Positions 1 to 8,564 of a stretch of 64,000 nucleotides of DNA are shown here, piece after piece. The DNA lies in NCBI RefSeq assembly GCF_000337335.1, contig NZ_AOJN01000049.1, positions 339,885 to 403,884 of the forward strand, read 5' to 3'. Every line of letters starts with the position of its first letter. The stretch's first letter is position 1. The notes beneath the pieces were generated by a model that saw only the letters and a list, made by a program, of their open reading frames with translations, had not been told where the DNA came from and made no database searches. Made by a program: the position numbers and the translations under genes. Source of the stretch: Halorubrum distributum JCM 10118. GTDB taxonomy: Archaea > Halobacteriota > Halobacteria > Halobacteriales > Haloferacaceae.

Positions 1-123
1 GTCGATCTGGTGTTCGAGAACGGTCTTGTCTTCAACCTCGACGAGACACTTCGGCTTGTCTTCGGTCCGATCGTTCATCCGCGTCCCAAGCCCTGCTGCA
101 GGTATAACGACTGAGGGCTTCAT
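1..123 (-). CDS. Sugar-phosphate nucleotidyltransferase, N-terminal fragment (runs off the window)
   Basis: The first 41 codons of a minus-strand gene are present, with the ATG at 121-123; the rest lies beyond base 1. The translation opens with VVIPAAGLGTRM followed by DKPKCLVEV, the nucleotide-binding signature (G-x-G-T-R-M, then the PK lysine) of NTP:sugar-phosphate nucleotidyltransferases of the RmlA/GlmU/CTP-transferase superfamily. The enzyme would make an NDP- or CDP-activated sugar or alcohol for the adjoining glycan island. The fragment is too short to tell which nucleotide or sugar is used. A cytidylyltransferase would fit the glycerophosphotransferase-like gene at 2869-4107, but that is only a guess. 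Confidence 0.8.
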   Translation of the reverse strand, partial: MKPSVVIPAAGLGTRMNDRTEDKPKCLVEVEDKTVLEHQID

Positions 124-176
124 ACGAGTTTCTTCAACAGGGGTGCTATAAATCAGTGCTGTTTGAATAGCAGATT

Positions 177-1073
177 CTACACTAAAGGACGGATATCTGG
201 GTGATCGAGATATCGTCGGGATCGGTCGCTCAATTCGGCCGTCGAGTCTGTACGTGCCACCTCACGGCGGATCGCCTGCCAGTTCTCGTGTCGGACTAGC
301 ACTTTGACGGGAATCGATTCGAGACCGAGAATCCGTGCGACGGCAAACCGGTGTCGCCCCTCGTCGAAGATTATATTTCCGGAGCGACCGATGTTCACTA
401 GAACCTCGTCGGACGCAGGAGCCACATTTTTCGCCGAATACGGTGCATCTTCCCGCTCCCTGAGTTCGCGTTGAGTGAGATACCCATATTCTTTCATGTG
501 TTCGTACAAGTCGTCGATCCGGCTGAATTCCTCATCGAGAACGTCTTTTGTCGCGTATTTCCCGCCTCTGTGTGGACGGTCATCTCTGGTGAGCGGATAG
601 GTTCGATCCGGCGGACGTGGGTTGTCGCTGAAGTGCTTGTAGATCTCGGTTTCTTCCCACGGCAAGCCTTTCTCAAAATGATTCCTCAGTGACGTATAAA
701 ACCCGTAGTCCTCGACCGGAACGAGCCCAAGTTCGTCGAATCCTTCGTCGGATCCGACGAACATCAAGCCGTCGTCAAGATAGTTTCTGTCCCAGTCTCC
801 GCCTTTTATGTAAGCATGGGTTTTTTTCGCCCGATGGTTGAATTTACAGTCGATCATAACGTACTCTATTTCCCGAGGGTCAACGTTGATGAGTTCGCCC
901 GGGCGTGCGATACCAGGTCCGTACTGCCACCAGTTGTACGCGTACCTACCCCACGGGAGGATGGTCTGTTTGATGATGTTGTGAGCAAAATTGTACATCT
1001 CCACGAAGAGCGACAATAACCCCTCACGTCTGTAATGCGATCGCGCTCTCGTGAAGAGATCCTGTAGACACAT
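177..1073 (-). CDS. ParB-like-domain protein of a glycan island, function unknown
   Basis: This 298-residue protein has no firm functional assignment. Residues about 225-262 hold a ParB/sulfiredoxin-like core: a strand, then DEGRHRFAVARILG, then IPVKVLVRH. The order GRHR plus a following hydrophobic strand is the usual signature of that fold. The N-terminus (residues 9-40) is a basic and hydrophobic amphipathic stretch with R-x-E-G-L-L, also seen at the start of the glycerophosphotransferase-like protein at 2869-4107, so it may be a membrane-association segment. Its position among glycan genes suggests a role in surface polymer metabolism, not chromosome partitioning. Codons are AT-richer than in genes beyond 9 kb. 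The ATG at 1071-1073 was chosen because it retains the shared N-terminal motif. Confidence 0.75.
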   Translation of the reverse strand: MCLQDLFTRARSHYRREGLLSLFVEMYNFAHNIIKQTILPWGRYAYNWWQYGPGIARPGELINVDPREIEYVMIDCKFNHRAKKTHAYIKGGDWDRNYLDDGLMFVGSDEGFDELGLVPVEDYGFYTSLRNHFEKGLPWEETEIYKHFSDNPRPPDRTYPLTRDDRPHRGGKYATKDVLDEEFSRIDDLYEHMKEYGYLTQRELREREDAPYSAKNVAPASDEVLVNIGRSGNIIFDEGRHRFAVARILGLESIPVKVLVRHENWQAIRREVARTDSTAELSDRSRRYLDHPDIRPLV

Positions 1074-1101
1074 ATAAGATAGTACTCAGAGGCTACACGC
1101 G

Positions 1102-2694
1102 CTAGTCGGTCTGTTTCGTGTCGTTAGGCTCCGTTTGTGTCGTCTCCACTCTATACGTGTCTAGTTTTGAGAGCAGTTCACTGATGTGGGAGTTGTGTGC
1201 GAAGTTATCGGTCACATGGACACAGGTCGCGTACGTGTACTCGGGGTGGATCTGTTGAATCTCCTTCCGGAGATCCAACTTCAGATCGTAGGTTCGCCGA
1301 GAGAGTCTTTCGGCACTTTTTTTCTGGAAATCTGGGTCCGGAAGTCGAAAACTCAGTACTCGGATGCGCGGCTCGTACTTCTGTAGTTCGTGGATTTTCT
1401 TGTCGCGGACCCACTTCTCGTTTCGCTTGTCGACGCTGTAAATATCTCTGATGATCTTCGCCAGTTTTCCGTCTAACCGGTAATCTGTTGAATCAATGAC
1501 AGATCCCCGATCTCTGGCGAGCCGTTCGATCTCGTCAAAGTACTCCTGAGCGGCAGGCCAGAGAAACAGATAAAACGCAGTGCCACATTCCTTTAGGAGT
1601 TGTTCGCGTCGTTGTGTGATCACAGCCGATCCGGTGTCATCAAATGTTTCGGAAACCCACTCGTCGGTTCGTGGCTGTAACGGCTCCCCTCGGCTTCGCT
1701 CTATCGGCACGTCGAGCGATGTAGCTTCGCCCGGTAATCGGTCCCCGTACTCAACTATCAGATCGGCCAGTTGCTGGACGCCTGCTAGGATTTTTCCGGA
1801 CTCCGAAAGGTGTACCGTCTCGGTTTCGGCTTCGGTCAACAGTCGCTTCGGGTCTGCCAATTCAGTGCCCTCCTGGGCGAGCACACTGACGACAAGATCG
1901 TTTCGCTCGAACATTCCCGCTTGAGTGAACTGATCGTTGAGTATCGCCGGCAAGGCGCGGAAGCTCTCTTGAGAGAAAGTCGCTCCAATAGTGTGCTTCG
2001 TATCGTCGCGGACGTTGCGATTCAGCTCACCTAGGCGAGAGAAAGCCGCTCCAATCATATATTTTGTATGGGATAGAGGTTCCATCGGCAGCCGTCGTAT
2101 GAGGAATTTTATTGTCTTCACAAACGTCATTGATCCCCCTTCCTCTCGCAACAGATTGATGCCCTGTTTGAACAGAGAAACCAAAGCGGCTCCGTTACTG
2201 TTCGATGGTCGTTCCCAGATCGGCACGAGTCGGACGTATTCCCAGCTCCAGTCCTCACTCCCCACGTATCCAGAGTCGGTTATCAACTCGATGTCATCGA
2301 TATCTTTTGGGCGGCGGATAGCGGCCTTGAACCCGAGAGCAACTTCGAGACGGATGACTTTGTACCCGTCGACGGTGACATGTAAGTCACCGTGGATCAG
2401 CTCCGAATCGTCAAAGCCGACCACATCGTAGCGGTCAGGTCTGCTCAGATCGATATTCCCGCTCAGCACCATGTGCCCGTCGTCGTCGACCCTACAATCT
2501 GACCGACGCTTCGCTAGTGCTTCGATCTTCTTTCGTGCCGCTGGCGTCGCCACGAAGTCCAGATCTCCATTCTCCCGAATCCCGTAGACCGCCAGCGGCG
2601 CGCTGCCCGTCAGACAGACTTCACTTCTGTCAACCCCGGCCGCAGAAAGGATCTCCGAAAATTCGTCGATAAAATTTAGATCATCAATATTCAT
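1102..2694 (-). CDS. Nucleotidyltransferase-fold protein
   Basis: This 530-residue protein has an N-terminal minimal-nucleotidyltransferase signature: CLTGSAPLAVYGI followed by GDLDFVA (residues about 27-49). That is the G-S ... D-x-D arrangement that binds metal and NTP in the pol-beta superfamily. The middle and C-terminal parts are helical and charged and were not recognised. It could transfer a nucleotidyl or phosphodiester group to a glycan, or be an AbiEii-type or other nucleotidyltransferase; the sequence does not decide. It lies 28 bases from the ParB-like gene on the same strand, so the two are probably co-transcribed. A TATA-like stretch (reverse complement ATTTACTTAT, 2718-2727) sits about 25-34 bases before the ATG, supporting this start. 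Confidence 0.75.
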   Translation of the reverse strand: MNIDDLNFIDEFSEILSAAGVDRSEVCLTGSAPLAVYGIRENGDLDFVATPAARKKIEALAKRRSDCRVDDDGHMVLSGNIDLSRPDRYDVVGFDDSELIHGDLHVTVDGYKVIRLEVALGFKAAIRRPKDIDDIELITDSGYVGSEDWSWEYVRLVPIWERPSNSNGAALVSLFKQGINLLREEGGSMTFVKTIKFLIRRLPMEPLSHTKYMIGAAFSRLGELNRNVRDDTKHTIGATFSQESFRALPAILNDQFTQAGMFERNDLVVSVLAQEGTELADPKRLLTEAETETVHLSESGKILAGVQQLADLIVEYGDRLPGEATSLDVPIERSRGEPLQPRTDEWVSETFDDTGSAVITQRREQLLKECGTAFYLFLWPAAQEYFDEIERLARDRGSVIDSTDYRLDGKLAKIIRDIYSVDKRNEKWVRDKKIHELQKYEPRIRVLSFRLPDPDFQKKSAERLSRRTYDLKLDLRKEIQQIHPEYTYATCVHVTDNFAHNSHISELLSKLDTYRVETTQTEPNDTKQTD

Positions 2695-2868
2695 ATTGGA
2701 AAATTAGGTGTGGCTGATAAGTAAATCCACCGATTCACACTGATCACTGTAAGGTCTTAACTTGATAACACGCAGTCGTGCGATCATGTCCGTAATGTCC
2801 TACAGGAATCCGAATCAGACGGTTAGCTGCTCGTCCGGTTTGTATCGACGGCAAATATAGATGCTCTC

Positions 2869-4107
2869 CTACAAGACGACTTCTGCGAGTCGTTCGGCGG
2901 ATCTCCCGTCCCGATGAGTAAAGAATTCTGTGAGGACACTCGACTCTGGTTCAGAATCTCGTTGGATCGACCGCAGTCGTTCGAGCAACTCCGCCTGGTT
3001 TGTGACACGGTTACCTACAGTGATTCGGTCGTAGTCTTCGTGTACACCCCGTTCTTCCTCGTATTGTTCTCTGTCGAACGTGTAAAACAGGACCGGTTTG
3101 CCGGTGACAGAGAAGTCGAATCCGATCGAGGAGTAGTCGGTGACGAGGACATCAAGTCGGTCCAGAAAAGGATACACGTCTCCGTAGGCTGGTAACTCGT
3201 AGATGTGCTTCGACTCCGGATAATCGACGGTGACTTGCCGATGGGGACGGATCAGGATTGCGATATTCTCCGACTGTAAGTATTCTTCGAATTCGCCAGA
3301 TTCGAACGGACTGATCGAACCCTGTAACCGAAAAGTTGGAAAAAAGCCAACCACGAAGTCGTATTCTGTAACCGCATCGAACGTTTGTTCCATTTCCTCC
3401 GGAACACCGATCCTCTCGCCCTTAATTTCACGCAGTATCACATCATTCCGGGGGAATCCAGTTTCGACTGGCTCACCGCTGTCGATACCAGCCTTGTTAC
3501 ACTCGACCCCGTAATTAACGCTTTCAGTGTACTTCCGGCAATGCTCTAGGTCGCGCTCGGAGTTCGTCACAACGTAATCATACTGCTGTGTCCGCCGCCA
3601 CAGTGCCGATTCGAACAACCCAACGTCTCTTTTTGGCGGTGACTTGAGCGGGATTCCATGACGGAGTTGATATCTGGTTGCCCCGGCTGTGTACGCCCAT
3701 TTGTACTCTCTCATCGTCCCATCGAAGAAGACATGGCCGGCCCGAAGTAGTTGTAATCGCCCGCTAAGACTAGTAGCGTTATAAGCTTCGTAGCCACGAT
3801 TTTGGAGATCCGTCTGTAGCTCAGGGTTTTCGGTTAGCCAGATCGGCCGAACGGCTTCGCCGTGCTCCTTATTCATGTATAGGAACATATATTTAGTGTT
3901 GTCGGAGAAATCGGTGCGTGCGACGTTGGCGAACACCAGGCGGGAGTCGTCCCGACCGACGATATGCGTCAGACCCAAAGTAATGTAAAATAGGGTCGCA
4001 TTATAAAACAGGAGCAGGTAGGGAAAGAAATGGTTCAACCCGATTAGAGTCAATTCGAGCAAACCTTCCGTACGGACAATTTCGCGTGCTTCCGAAAGAT
4101 ATCTCAT
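2869..4107 (-). CDS. CDP-glycerol glycerophosphotransferase-like (TagB/TagF family) enzyme
   Basis: This 412-residue protein matches the PF04464-type glycerophosphotransferase pattern known from bacterial teichoic-acid synthesis. It has RHGIPLKS (catalytic His-Gly, residues 149-156), a GFFPTFR strand (254-260), LIRPHR (285-290) and VTDYSSIGFDF (322-332), which in TagF correspond to the HGTPLK, RxH and TDYSS active-site elements. The N-terminus contains AREIVRTEGLLEL and a hydrophobic segment at residues 20-50 that could anchor the enzyme at the membrane. Archaea lack teichoic acids, but halophiles can build phosphodiester-linked surface polymers, so the likely role is adding glycerol-phosphate or a similar polyol-phosphate to a cell-surface glycan. 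It is transcribed away from the flippase at 4617 across a 509-base AT-rich gap. Confidence 0.88.
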   Translation of the reverse strand: MRYLSEAREIVRTEGLLELTLIGLNHFFPYLLLFYNATLFYITLGLTHIVGRDDSRLVFANVARTDFSDNTKYMFLYMNKEHGEAVRPIWLTENPELQTDLQNRGYEAYNATSLSGRLQLLRAGHVFFDGTMREYKWAYTAGATRYQLRHGIPLKSPPKRDVGLFESALWRRTQQYDYVVTNSERDLEHCRKYTESVNYGVECNKAGIDSGEPVETGFPRNDVILREIKGERIGVPEEMEQTFDAVTEYDFVVGFFPTFRLQGSISPFESGEFEEYLQSENIAILIRPHRQVTVDYPESKHIYELPAYGDVYPFLDRLDVLVTDYSSIGFDFSVTGKPVLFYTFDREQYEEERGVHEDYDRITVGNRVTNQAELLERLRSIQRDSEPESSVLTEFFTHRDGRSAERLAEVVL

Positions 4108-4616
4108 AGTTTTGTTACAGCTATTTGAAATTCAAAACAATTTATCTCATCCCATCTATCCATACCTAAAATTATAATCTCTGTTCACTTAAAGTCTCAT
4201 ATTCATACGTTTCAGCAGTTGTTGGGTGAACGAAGGTCTACATTTAATCGAGGGATAGCGGCAGATCGCTTTGTGACATCAAACGAGGTGACGCGGGATA
4301 GCAGGGATTATGACATGGTGGGCGTATAGAGTAGTTAGTACGACTCTTCTGGCTGATTAGTGGTTCTACAGGTTCGATAGGAGTTCCCAGAGATGAGGCA
4401 ATGACAGTATAGTGCGTCTACCACTATCATGACAGATTTAGGCACTTCCACAGGTCTTTGTTGAATAGCGTCTTCTAAGCTGGGCAGGAGTGTTATCTGC
4501 TTGACTACAACACGACTCAAACTTCGCCCGACTATACAATCACTGTTATTCAACAGTACACTCAACGGCTAACAAAAACCAAATCACTAGTACTGGGAGC
4601 AGCATTTTAGTATCTG
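4108..4616. other. AT-rich divergent intergenic region
   Basis: This 509-base gap lies between two divergent glycan genes and is one of the most AT-rich stretches of the window. It must carry both promoters. A 76-codon open frame runs on the minus strand (4335-4565) with VVDALYCHCLISGNSYRTCR; it has no recognisable domain, low-GC codons and no clear promoter. It could be a degraded transposase or toxin fragment, and no terminal repeats were found to support that. No RNA gene was recognised. Confidence 0.5.
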
Positions 4617-6044
4617 ATGGACTTTCGGAAAATTCTGAGTGATGCCGGATTCTCTGCGGTGGGTCGATTTGTAGCAACAGTCCGAGGTTTTGCGTTTGTG
4701 CCTGTCATCACGAAGATCATCGGAACGGACAGCTATGGCCTCTGGGTCACTGCTATCGCGGTTGCCGGGATTGCTTCACACGTTGGTGGAATGTACATCT
4801 ACAGCAGCTTGATACGATATCTTCCCTCAGACGGTGAACAGGTATTCAGCGACACACTGGTGCTCACGCTGCTTGCGTCGTGTACGACAACTGGAGTGTT
4901 ACTAATCGGCGGCGCAGTCGGTGACAATTTCTTCGCCGAAGCAGCGTTGTTAGAGGTTGCGTTTGTTCCTATTGCTATCTACGCAGGTGCTGATGTTTTA
5001 CTTGTATTTCTCAACAACTATCTCCGAGCCCGTCAGAAGGTCAAACACTTCGAGGTAGTTACGACCTTAGAACTGGCAGTGGAGACGGTTGTTGTGCTCA
5101 GTTTGCTTCTGTATACGGGAGATCTCGCAGCCGGTTTTTGGGGTCTTGCCGCGACGACAATAGCATACGATATGTTGTTACTGGGAGTTTTCTTGTGGAA
5201 TCGACCTCCGCTACCGAACCCGCAGAATTTCGATCAGTATCTCAGTTACAGTATTCCTATGATTCCGAAGGGGTTTGGAGGGAAGATGGTGAGTCATGCC
5301 GATAAGTTCCTTATTATTTACTTTCTTGGAGCGACTTCTGCAGGAACCTATGCCGTCGCTTACGGCGTTAGCGGAATACTCACAAGTCTTTCAGGGGTAT
5401 TCAATTCGACGCTCTTTCCCAACGTCTCTTCAGCTTGGGCGAAAAATGATTTGGATCAAATTTCCGTACTCTACGAGAGGCTCCTACGGTGGTTCACTGT
5501 GCTTTTAATCCCCGCAGCGACTGGAATCACGTTCCTCGCAAGTGAGGTCCTTAGAGTTATATCGACCGCAGAAGTCGTCAACAGCGGCACGATTCTGGTG
5601 CCGCTACTCCTGATTGGATTCTCCTTCCAAGCTGCTGAGATTCCGCTGGGACATGTTCTCAGTGCTGCCGAGGAAACCAAACTTCTCAGTTACATTACGC
5701 TGATCACTGCGGCTATCAATGTTATCGCAAACCTCGTACTTATTCCGACCGTCGGCCTCCCCGGTGCTGCTATTGCGACAACCATAGCATTTCTCATCCG
5801 GACGGTGTGGACCTATCGATGTGTAACCGACTACGTCGATATTACCGTCGAAATTGTTCCGGTCCTGAAATCTGTTATCGCGACTGGTTGTATGGTAGCG
5901 ATATTGTTTGTTGCCCCTCTCACACAGCCTGAGTGGCGACTGATTGTCTATCCACTTATTGGTGTCATAGCGTTTGGATGCGTATTCGTCGTAATCGGTG
6001 GATTGGAACAAAGAGACTGGGACGCGATCAATCAGTTCGTCTGA
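4617..6044 (+). CDS. Polysaccharide/oligosaccharide flippase (Wzx/MATE-like)
   Basis: This 475-residue, very hydrophobic protein has about 12-14 predicted membrane segments, in the usual size range of RfbX/Wzx lipid-linked oligosaccharide flippases of the MOP superfamily. The N-terminal segment with the pattern F-x-P-V-I-T-K-x-x-G-x-x-x-Y-G-L-W, followed by a hydrophobic helix, is typical of the family. It would move a lipid-linked glycan across the cytoplasmic membrane to the S-layer side. Neighbouring glycosyltransferases and the glycerophosphotransferase-like gene agree with this. It ends 8 bases from the convergent GT4 gene. The specific substrate cannot be read from sequence. Confidence 0.9.
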   Translation: MDFRKILSDAGFSAVGRFVATVRGFAFVPVITKIIGTDSYGLWVTAIAVAGIASHVGGMYIYSSLIRYLPSDGEQVFSDTLVLTLLASCTTTGVLLIGGAVGDNFFAEAALLEVAFVPIAIYAGADVLLVFLNNYLRARQKVKHFEVVTTLELAVETVVVLSLLLYTGDLAAGFWGLAATTIAYDMLLLGVFLWNRPPLPNPQNFDQYLSYSIPMIPKGFGGKMVSHADKFLIIYFLGATSAGTYAVAYGVSGILTSLSGVFNSTLFPNVSSAWAKNDLDQISVLYERLLRWFTVLLIPAATGITFLASEVLRVISTAEVVNSGTILVPLLLIGFSFQAAEIPLGHVLSAAEETKLLSYITLITAAINVIANLVLIPTVGLPGAAIATTIAFLIRTVWTYRCVTDYVDITVEIVPVLKSVIATGCMVAILFVAPLTQPEWRLIVYPLIGVIAFGCVFVVIGGLEQRDWDAINQFV

Positions 6045-6052
6045 TCATATAG

Positions 6053-7162
6053 CTAATATTTCGTGAAGAGTGTCCCAAGGCTATCCCGACAGCGGGACGC
6101 AGTGAGGGATTTCGTCGCAATCTGAGCTCGTATTCTCGACCAGTCTATCTGATGAGCCCTATCGACAACATGTCTGTACTCTGTTTCAAACTCGGATTGG
6201 CTAAGAGAAGCCATTTCATCCAATACCGTTGCGGCCGCCGACGCGTTAGGTTCGAGGAACCGCCCACACTCGCCTGCCATGAAGCGCATTCCCGGAAGAT
6301 CTGACATCATCGGAATTGTCCCCGTAGCTAGGTAGTCACCTACCTTTATCGGAGTAGCGAATCGCCAATCCGGACGGGAAGGGAGCAACGCGAAACCGAC
6401 GTGTGCGTTCCGCGCAATCTCCAAGGCATCAGAATGGTTCAATCGACCGTGGAACGTTAAGAGCGAATCGACGCCGAGTTCTGTTGCCCGAGAAGCAGTT
6501 CTCTCGTAATCGTCCCCTACAACATTGACATGTACGTCTGCGTCAGTCTGTACAAGCGCCTCGAGGAGGACGGTGCCTCCACGGTCAAGTTGAGGGCTTC
6601 CAATCCAAACAAGCTTGAGAGGATCTAACGGAGGGAAAAAAGGGTTTGTTTGTTCAACCGAAGATCCGTTAGAAATAAACTCCTTGCGGAAACCGTACCT
6701 GAACGGCGTATCTGGAGAACTTGAGTGAATCCCGAGGTCTGCTCGCTGAAGCACCGATTCAAGGACTCGAGAAGATATGTTGTGGTGACTCCTCGGGGCA
6801 TTGAATCGATACTGTGCTGGAGCGTCATAGATGTCTACGACCCACGTTATTTTTGAAAGTGTAGAAGCGCAGAAACCAGCGAGCGCAGATTCGTAGTGAA
6901 ATGTGGTCACGAACGGGTCACCATTCCCGAGTCTCTCCCGAGCGATCTGGCAGGCCGACTGTACTTTCTCTCTGAATGAACCACCTACGTGTTCCGTACG
7001 TGTAGCTAAAGTCTGTAATCGGGTTGGAGGAGTATTGTGAGTTATAAGTGTAAAGTCCTCCACTGCTTGGGCCAGTGCCATCACATGTTGGTATCTGGCC
7101 GTCGCCCATACGTTAGGAATCGTCGGAAAGTACGCAACGGCCGCCTCGCTAGGATTCCCCAT
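6053..7162 (-). CDS. Glycosyltransferase, GT4-type (group 1)
   Basis: About 369 residues from the chosen ATG at 7160-7162. The frame is open for another 24 codons upstream, but that extension is polar, while the protein proper starts with the hydrophobic strand AAVAYFPTIPNVW. A central LVWIGSP strand, the HGRLNH segment, and a C-terminal pattern with VGFALLPSRPDWRFATPIKVGDYLATG resemble the donor-binding half of GT-B retaining glycosyltransferases. The usual E-x7-E signature is replaced by PIKVGDYLA, the 'P-x-K-x-x-E' variant common in GT4 enzymes. The acceptor and the sugar are unknown. It probably adds one sugar in the cytoplasmic assembly of the glycan exported by the flippase at 4617. Confidence 0.82.
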   Translation of the reverse strand: MGNPSEAAVAYFPTIPNVWATARYQHVMALAQAVEDFTLITHNTPPTRLQTLATRTEHVGGSFREKVQSACQIARERLGNGDPFVTTFHYESALAGFCASTLSKITWVVDIYDAPAQYRFNAPRSHHNISSRVLESVLQRADLGIHSSSPDTPFRYGFRKEFISNGSSVEQTNPFFPPLDPLKLVWIGSPQLDRGGTVLLEALVQTDADVHVNVVGDDYERTASRATELGVDSLLTFHGRLNHSDALEIARNAHVGFALLPSRPDWRFATPIKVGDYLATGTIPMMSDLPGMRFMAGECGRFLEPNASAAATVLDEMASLSQSEFETEYRHVVDRAHQIDWSRIRAQIATKSLTASRCRDSLGTLFTKY

Positions 7163-7347
7163 CGTGTTGTGACTCTCCTCGCTATGGTCGGGGAGATACA
7201 GATCTGACGTGGGTGGATCGCCGTTTTTACTCATATATCACCACCCACATGACCAAGGATATAGCGTTTCGCACTTGGGATTTCATAAAGAAGCCGACGT
7301 AAGCCACACTGCCCTACTTGATGACGTCCCGAATCGCTTGGTCCGTG

Positions 7348-8472
7348 TCACTCACCGCACTCGCTACTGACAATCGTTTCGAGGAATTGTTCGTACCGCT
7401 CGTACATCGTTTCCCAACTACACGACTCGACGACAGCGCGACGACCGTTGTCGCCGAGTCGAGTACGGAGAGCAGCGTCAGAACTCAGTTCGTTGATAGC
7501 CGTCGCGAGTTGCTCTGGCGAACGCGGGTCAACGAGTAGCCCAGTTTCTCCGTCCTCGACTACTTCAGGAAGGCCACCGACTCGCGTCGCGATAAGAGGA
7601 GTCGCTGTCGCCTGCGCTTCGAGGACGACCCGAGGAAGTCCCTCAGTGTGCGATGGCAACACCAGCGCGTCTATCCGACGGTAAAATGCTGGAATCTGCT
7701 CGTACGGAACGGCACCCAAAAACGTAGCCTGGTCTCTGAACGCCCGTTCCAACTGGGTTCGCTCGGGCCCATCACCGGCGATGACGACATGACACTCAGT
7801 TGTGACATCGTCGAGAGCGGCAGCGAGATCATCTAAGCCTTTGTACGGCTGAAGACCGCCGACGAACCCGAGAAGGAGCCGATCGCTCGATGTATCGAAC
7901 TGTTCCTGATATCGCTCGTCGAGTTCGACCGGAATGCTGTCCGGATTGAACCGGTCCGTGTCGACGGCGTTTCGCACGTCGAATATTTGATCGCGATGAA
8001 TACCTAGCTGTACCAGCTCATCGGCAATATCAGTACAAACAACGAAGTAACCGTGGTGTGGCGCCTTCAGCCGAGCAACCATCGACTTACGCCCGATTTG
8101 ATCAGAAAGTCCACTCCCTGCTCCTCTTGGACTTGATCCGACGTGAACGACGTGTGGAACGTTCAGTCTACGGGCGGCAAGCACACCAGGAAGATACGTT
8201 TTTCGTGTCTTAGACACGATGACATCCGCGCCGATCGCGTCACCGACGGAAGTAGCACGTCGGAGCGCTCGTACCGGATCGATGAGAAACCGAGATCGCG
8301 GCGCGATCGAGTGTTGGTACTTCCTTTCTGAGTTGTTGTTCCAATCGATGAGATGTACGTCATGTCCGCGGTCTCGGAGGCCTTCGACGACGTTACGGAC
8401 GTGAATCTGTCCTCCTCTCACCATTGTGCCGGAGAAGGTAATCGGCTCCTCAGTGAGATAGAGGACACGCAT
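7348..8472 (-). CDS. Glycosyltransferase, GT4-type (group 1)
   Basis: This 374-residue protein begins with MRVLYLTEEP and a glycine-rich GTMVRGGQIHVRNV segment, the typical acceptor-side start of GT4 enzymes. The C-terminal half has LLGFVGGLQPYKGLDDL (the 'G-R-L-x-x-x-K-G' position), HVVIAGDGPER, FLGAVPYEQIP and the signature LVLPSHTEGLPRVVLEAQATATPLIATRVGG, split here by description: a Ser-His-x-E-G-L-P element followed by V-L-E-A. This E-x7-E pattern is diagnostic of retaining GT-B transferases. It should extend the oligosaccharide assembled in the island. It lies about 185 bases from the start of the other GT4 gene on the same strand and could share a transcript. Confidence 0.9.
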   Translation of the reverse strand: MRVLYLTEEPITFSGTMVRGGQIHVRNVVEGLRDRGHDVHLIDWNNNSERKYQHSIAPRSRFLIDPVRALRRATSVGDAIGADVIVSKTRKTYLPGVLAARRLNVPHVVHVGSSPRGAGSGLSDQIGRKSMVARLKAPHHGYFVVCTDIADELVQLGIHRDQIFDVRNAVDTDRFNPDSIPVELDERYQEQFDTSSDRLLLGFVGGLQPYKGLDDLAAALDDVTTECHVVIAGDGPERTQLERAFRDQATFLGAVPYEQIPAFYRRIDALVLPSHTEGLPRVVLEAQATATPLIATRVGGLPEVVEDGETGLLVDPRSPEQLATAINELSSDAALRTRLGDNGRRAVVESCSWETMYERYEQFLETIVSSECGE

Positions 8473-8564
8473 ACTTCACAGACGTTGGGTCAATGGTAAA
8501 TAAATCGCGCTTCTGGTCGAGAGCTTACGACCGAGAGACTACGACGGACACGAGCGATTTGGGT

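Noticed and set aside
4335-4565. Transposase fragment in the AT-rich gap
   Set aside because: No DDE or other transposase motif, and no terminal inverted repeats or target duplications could be seen.
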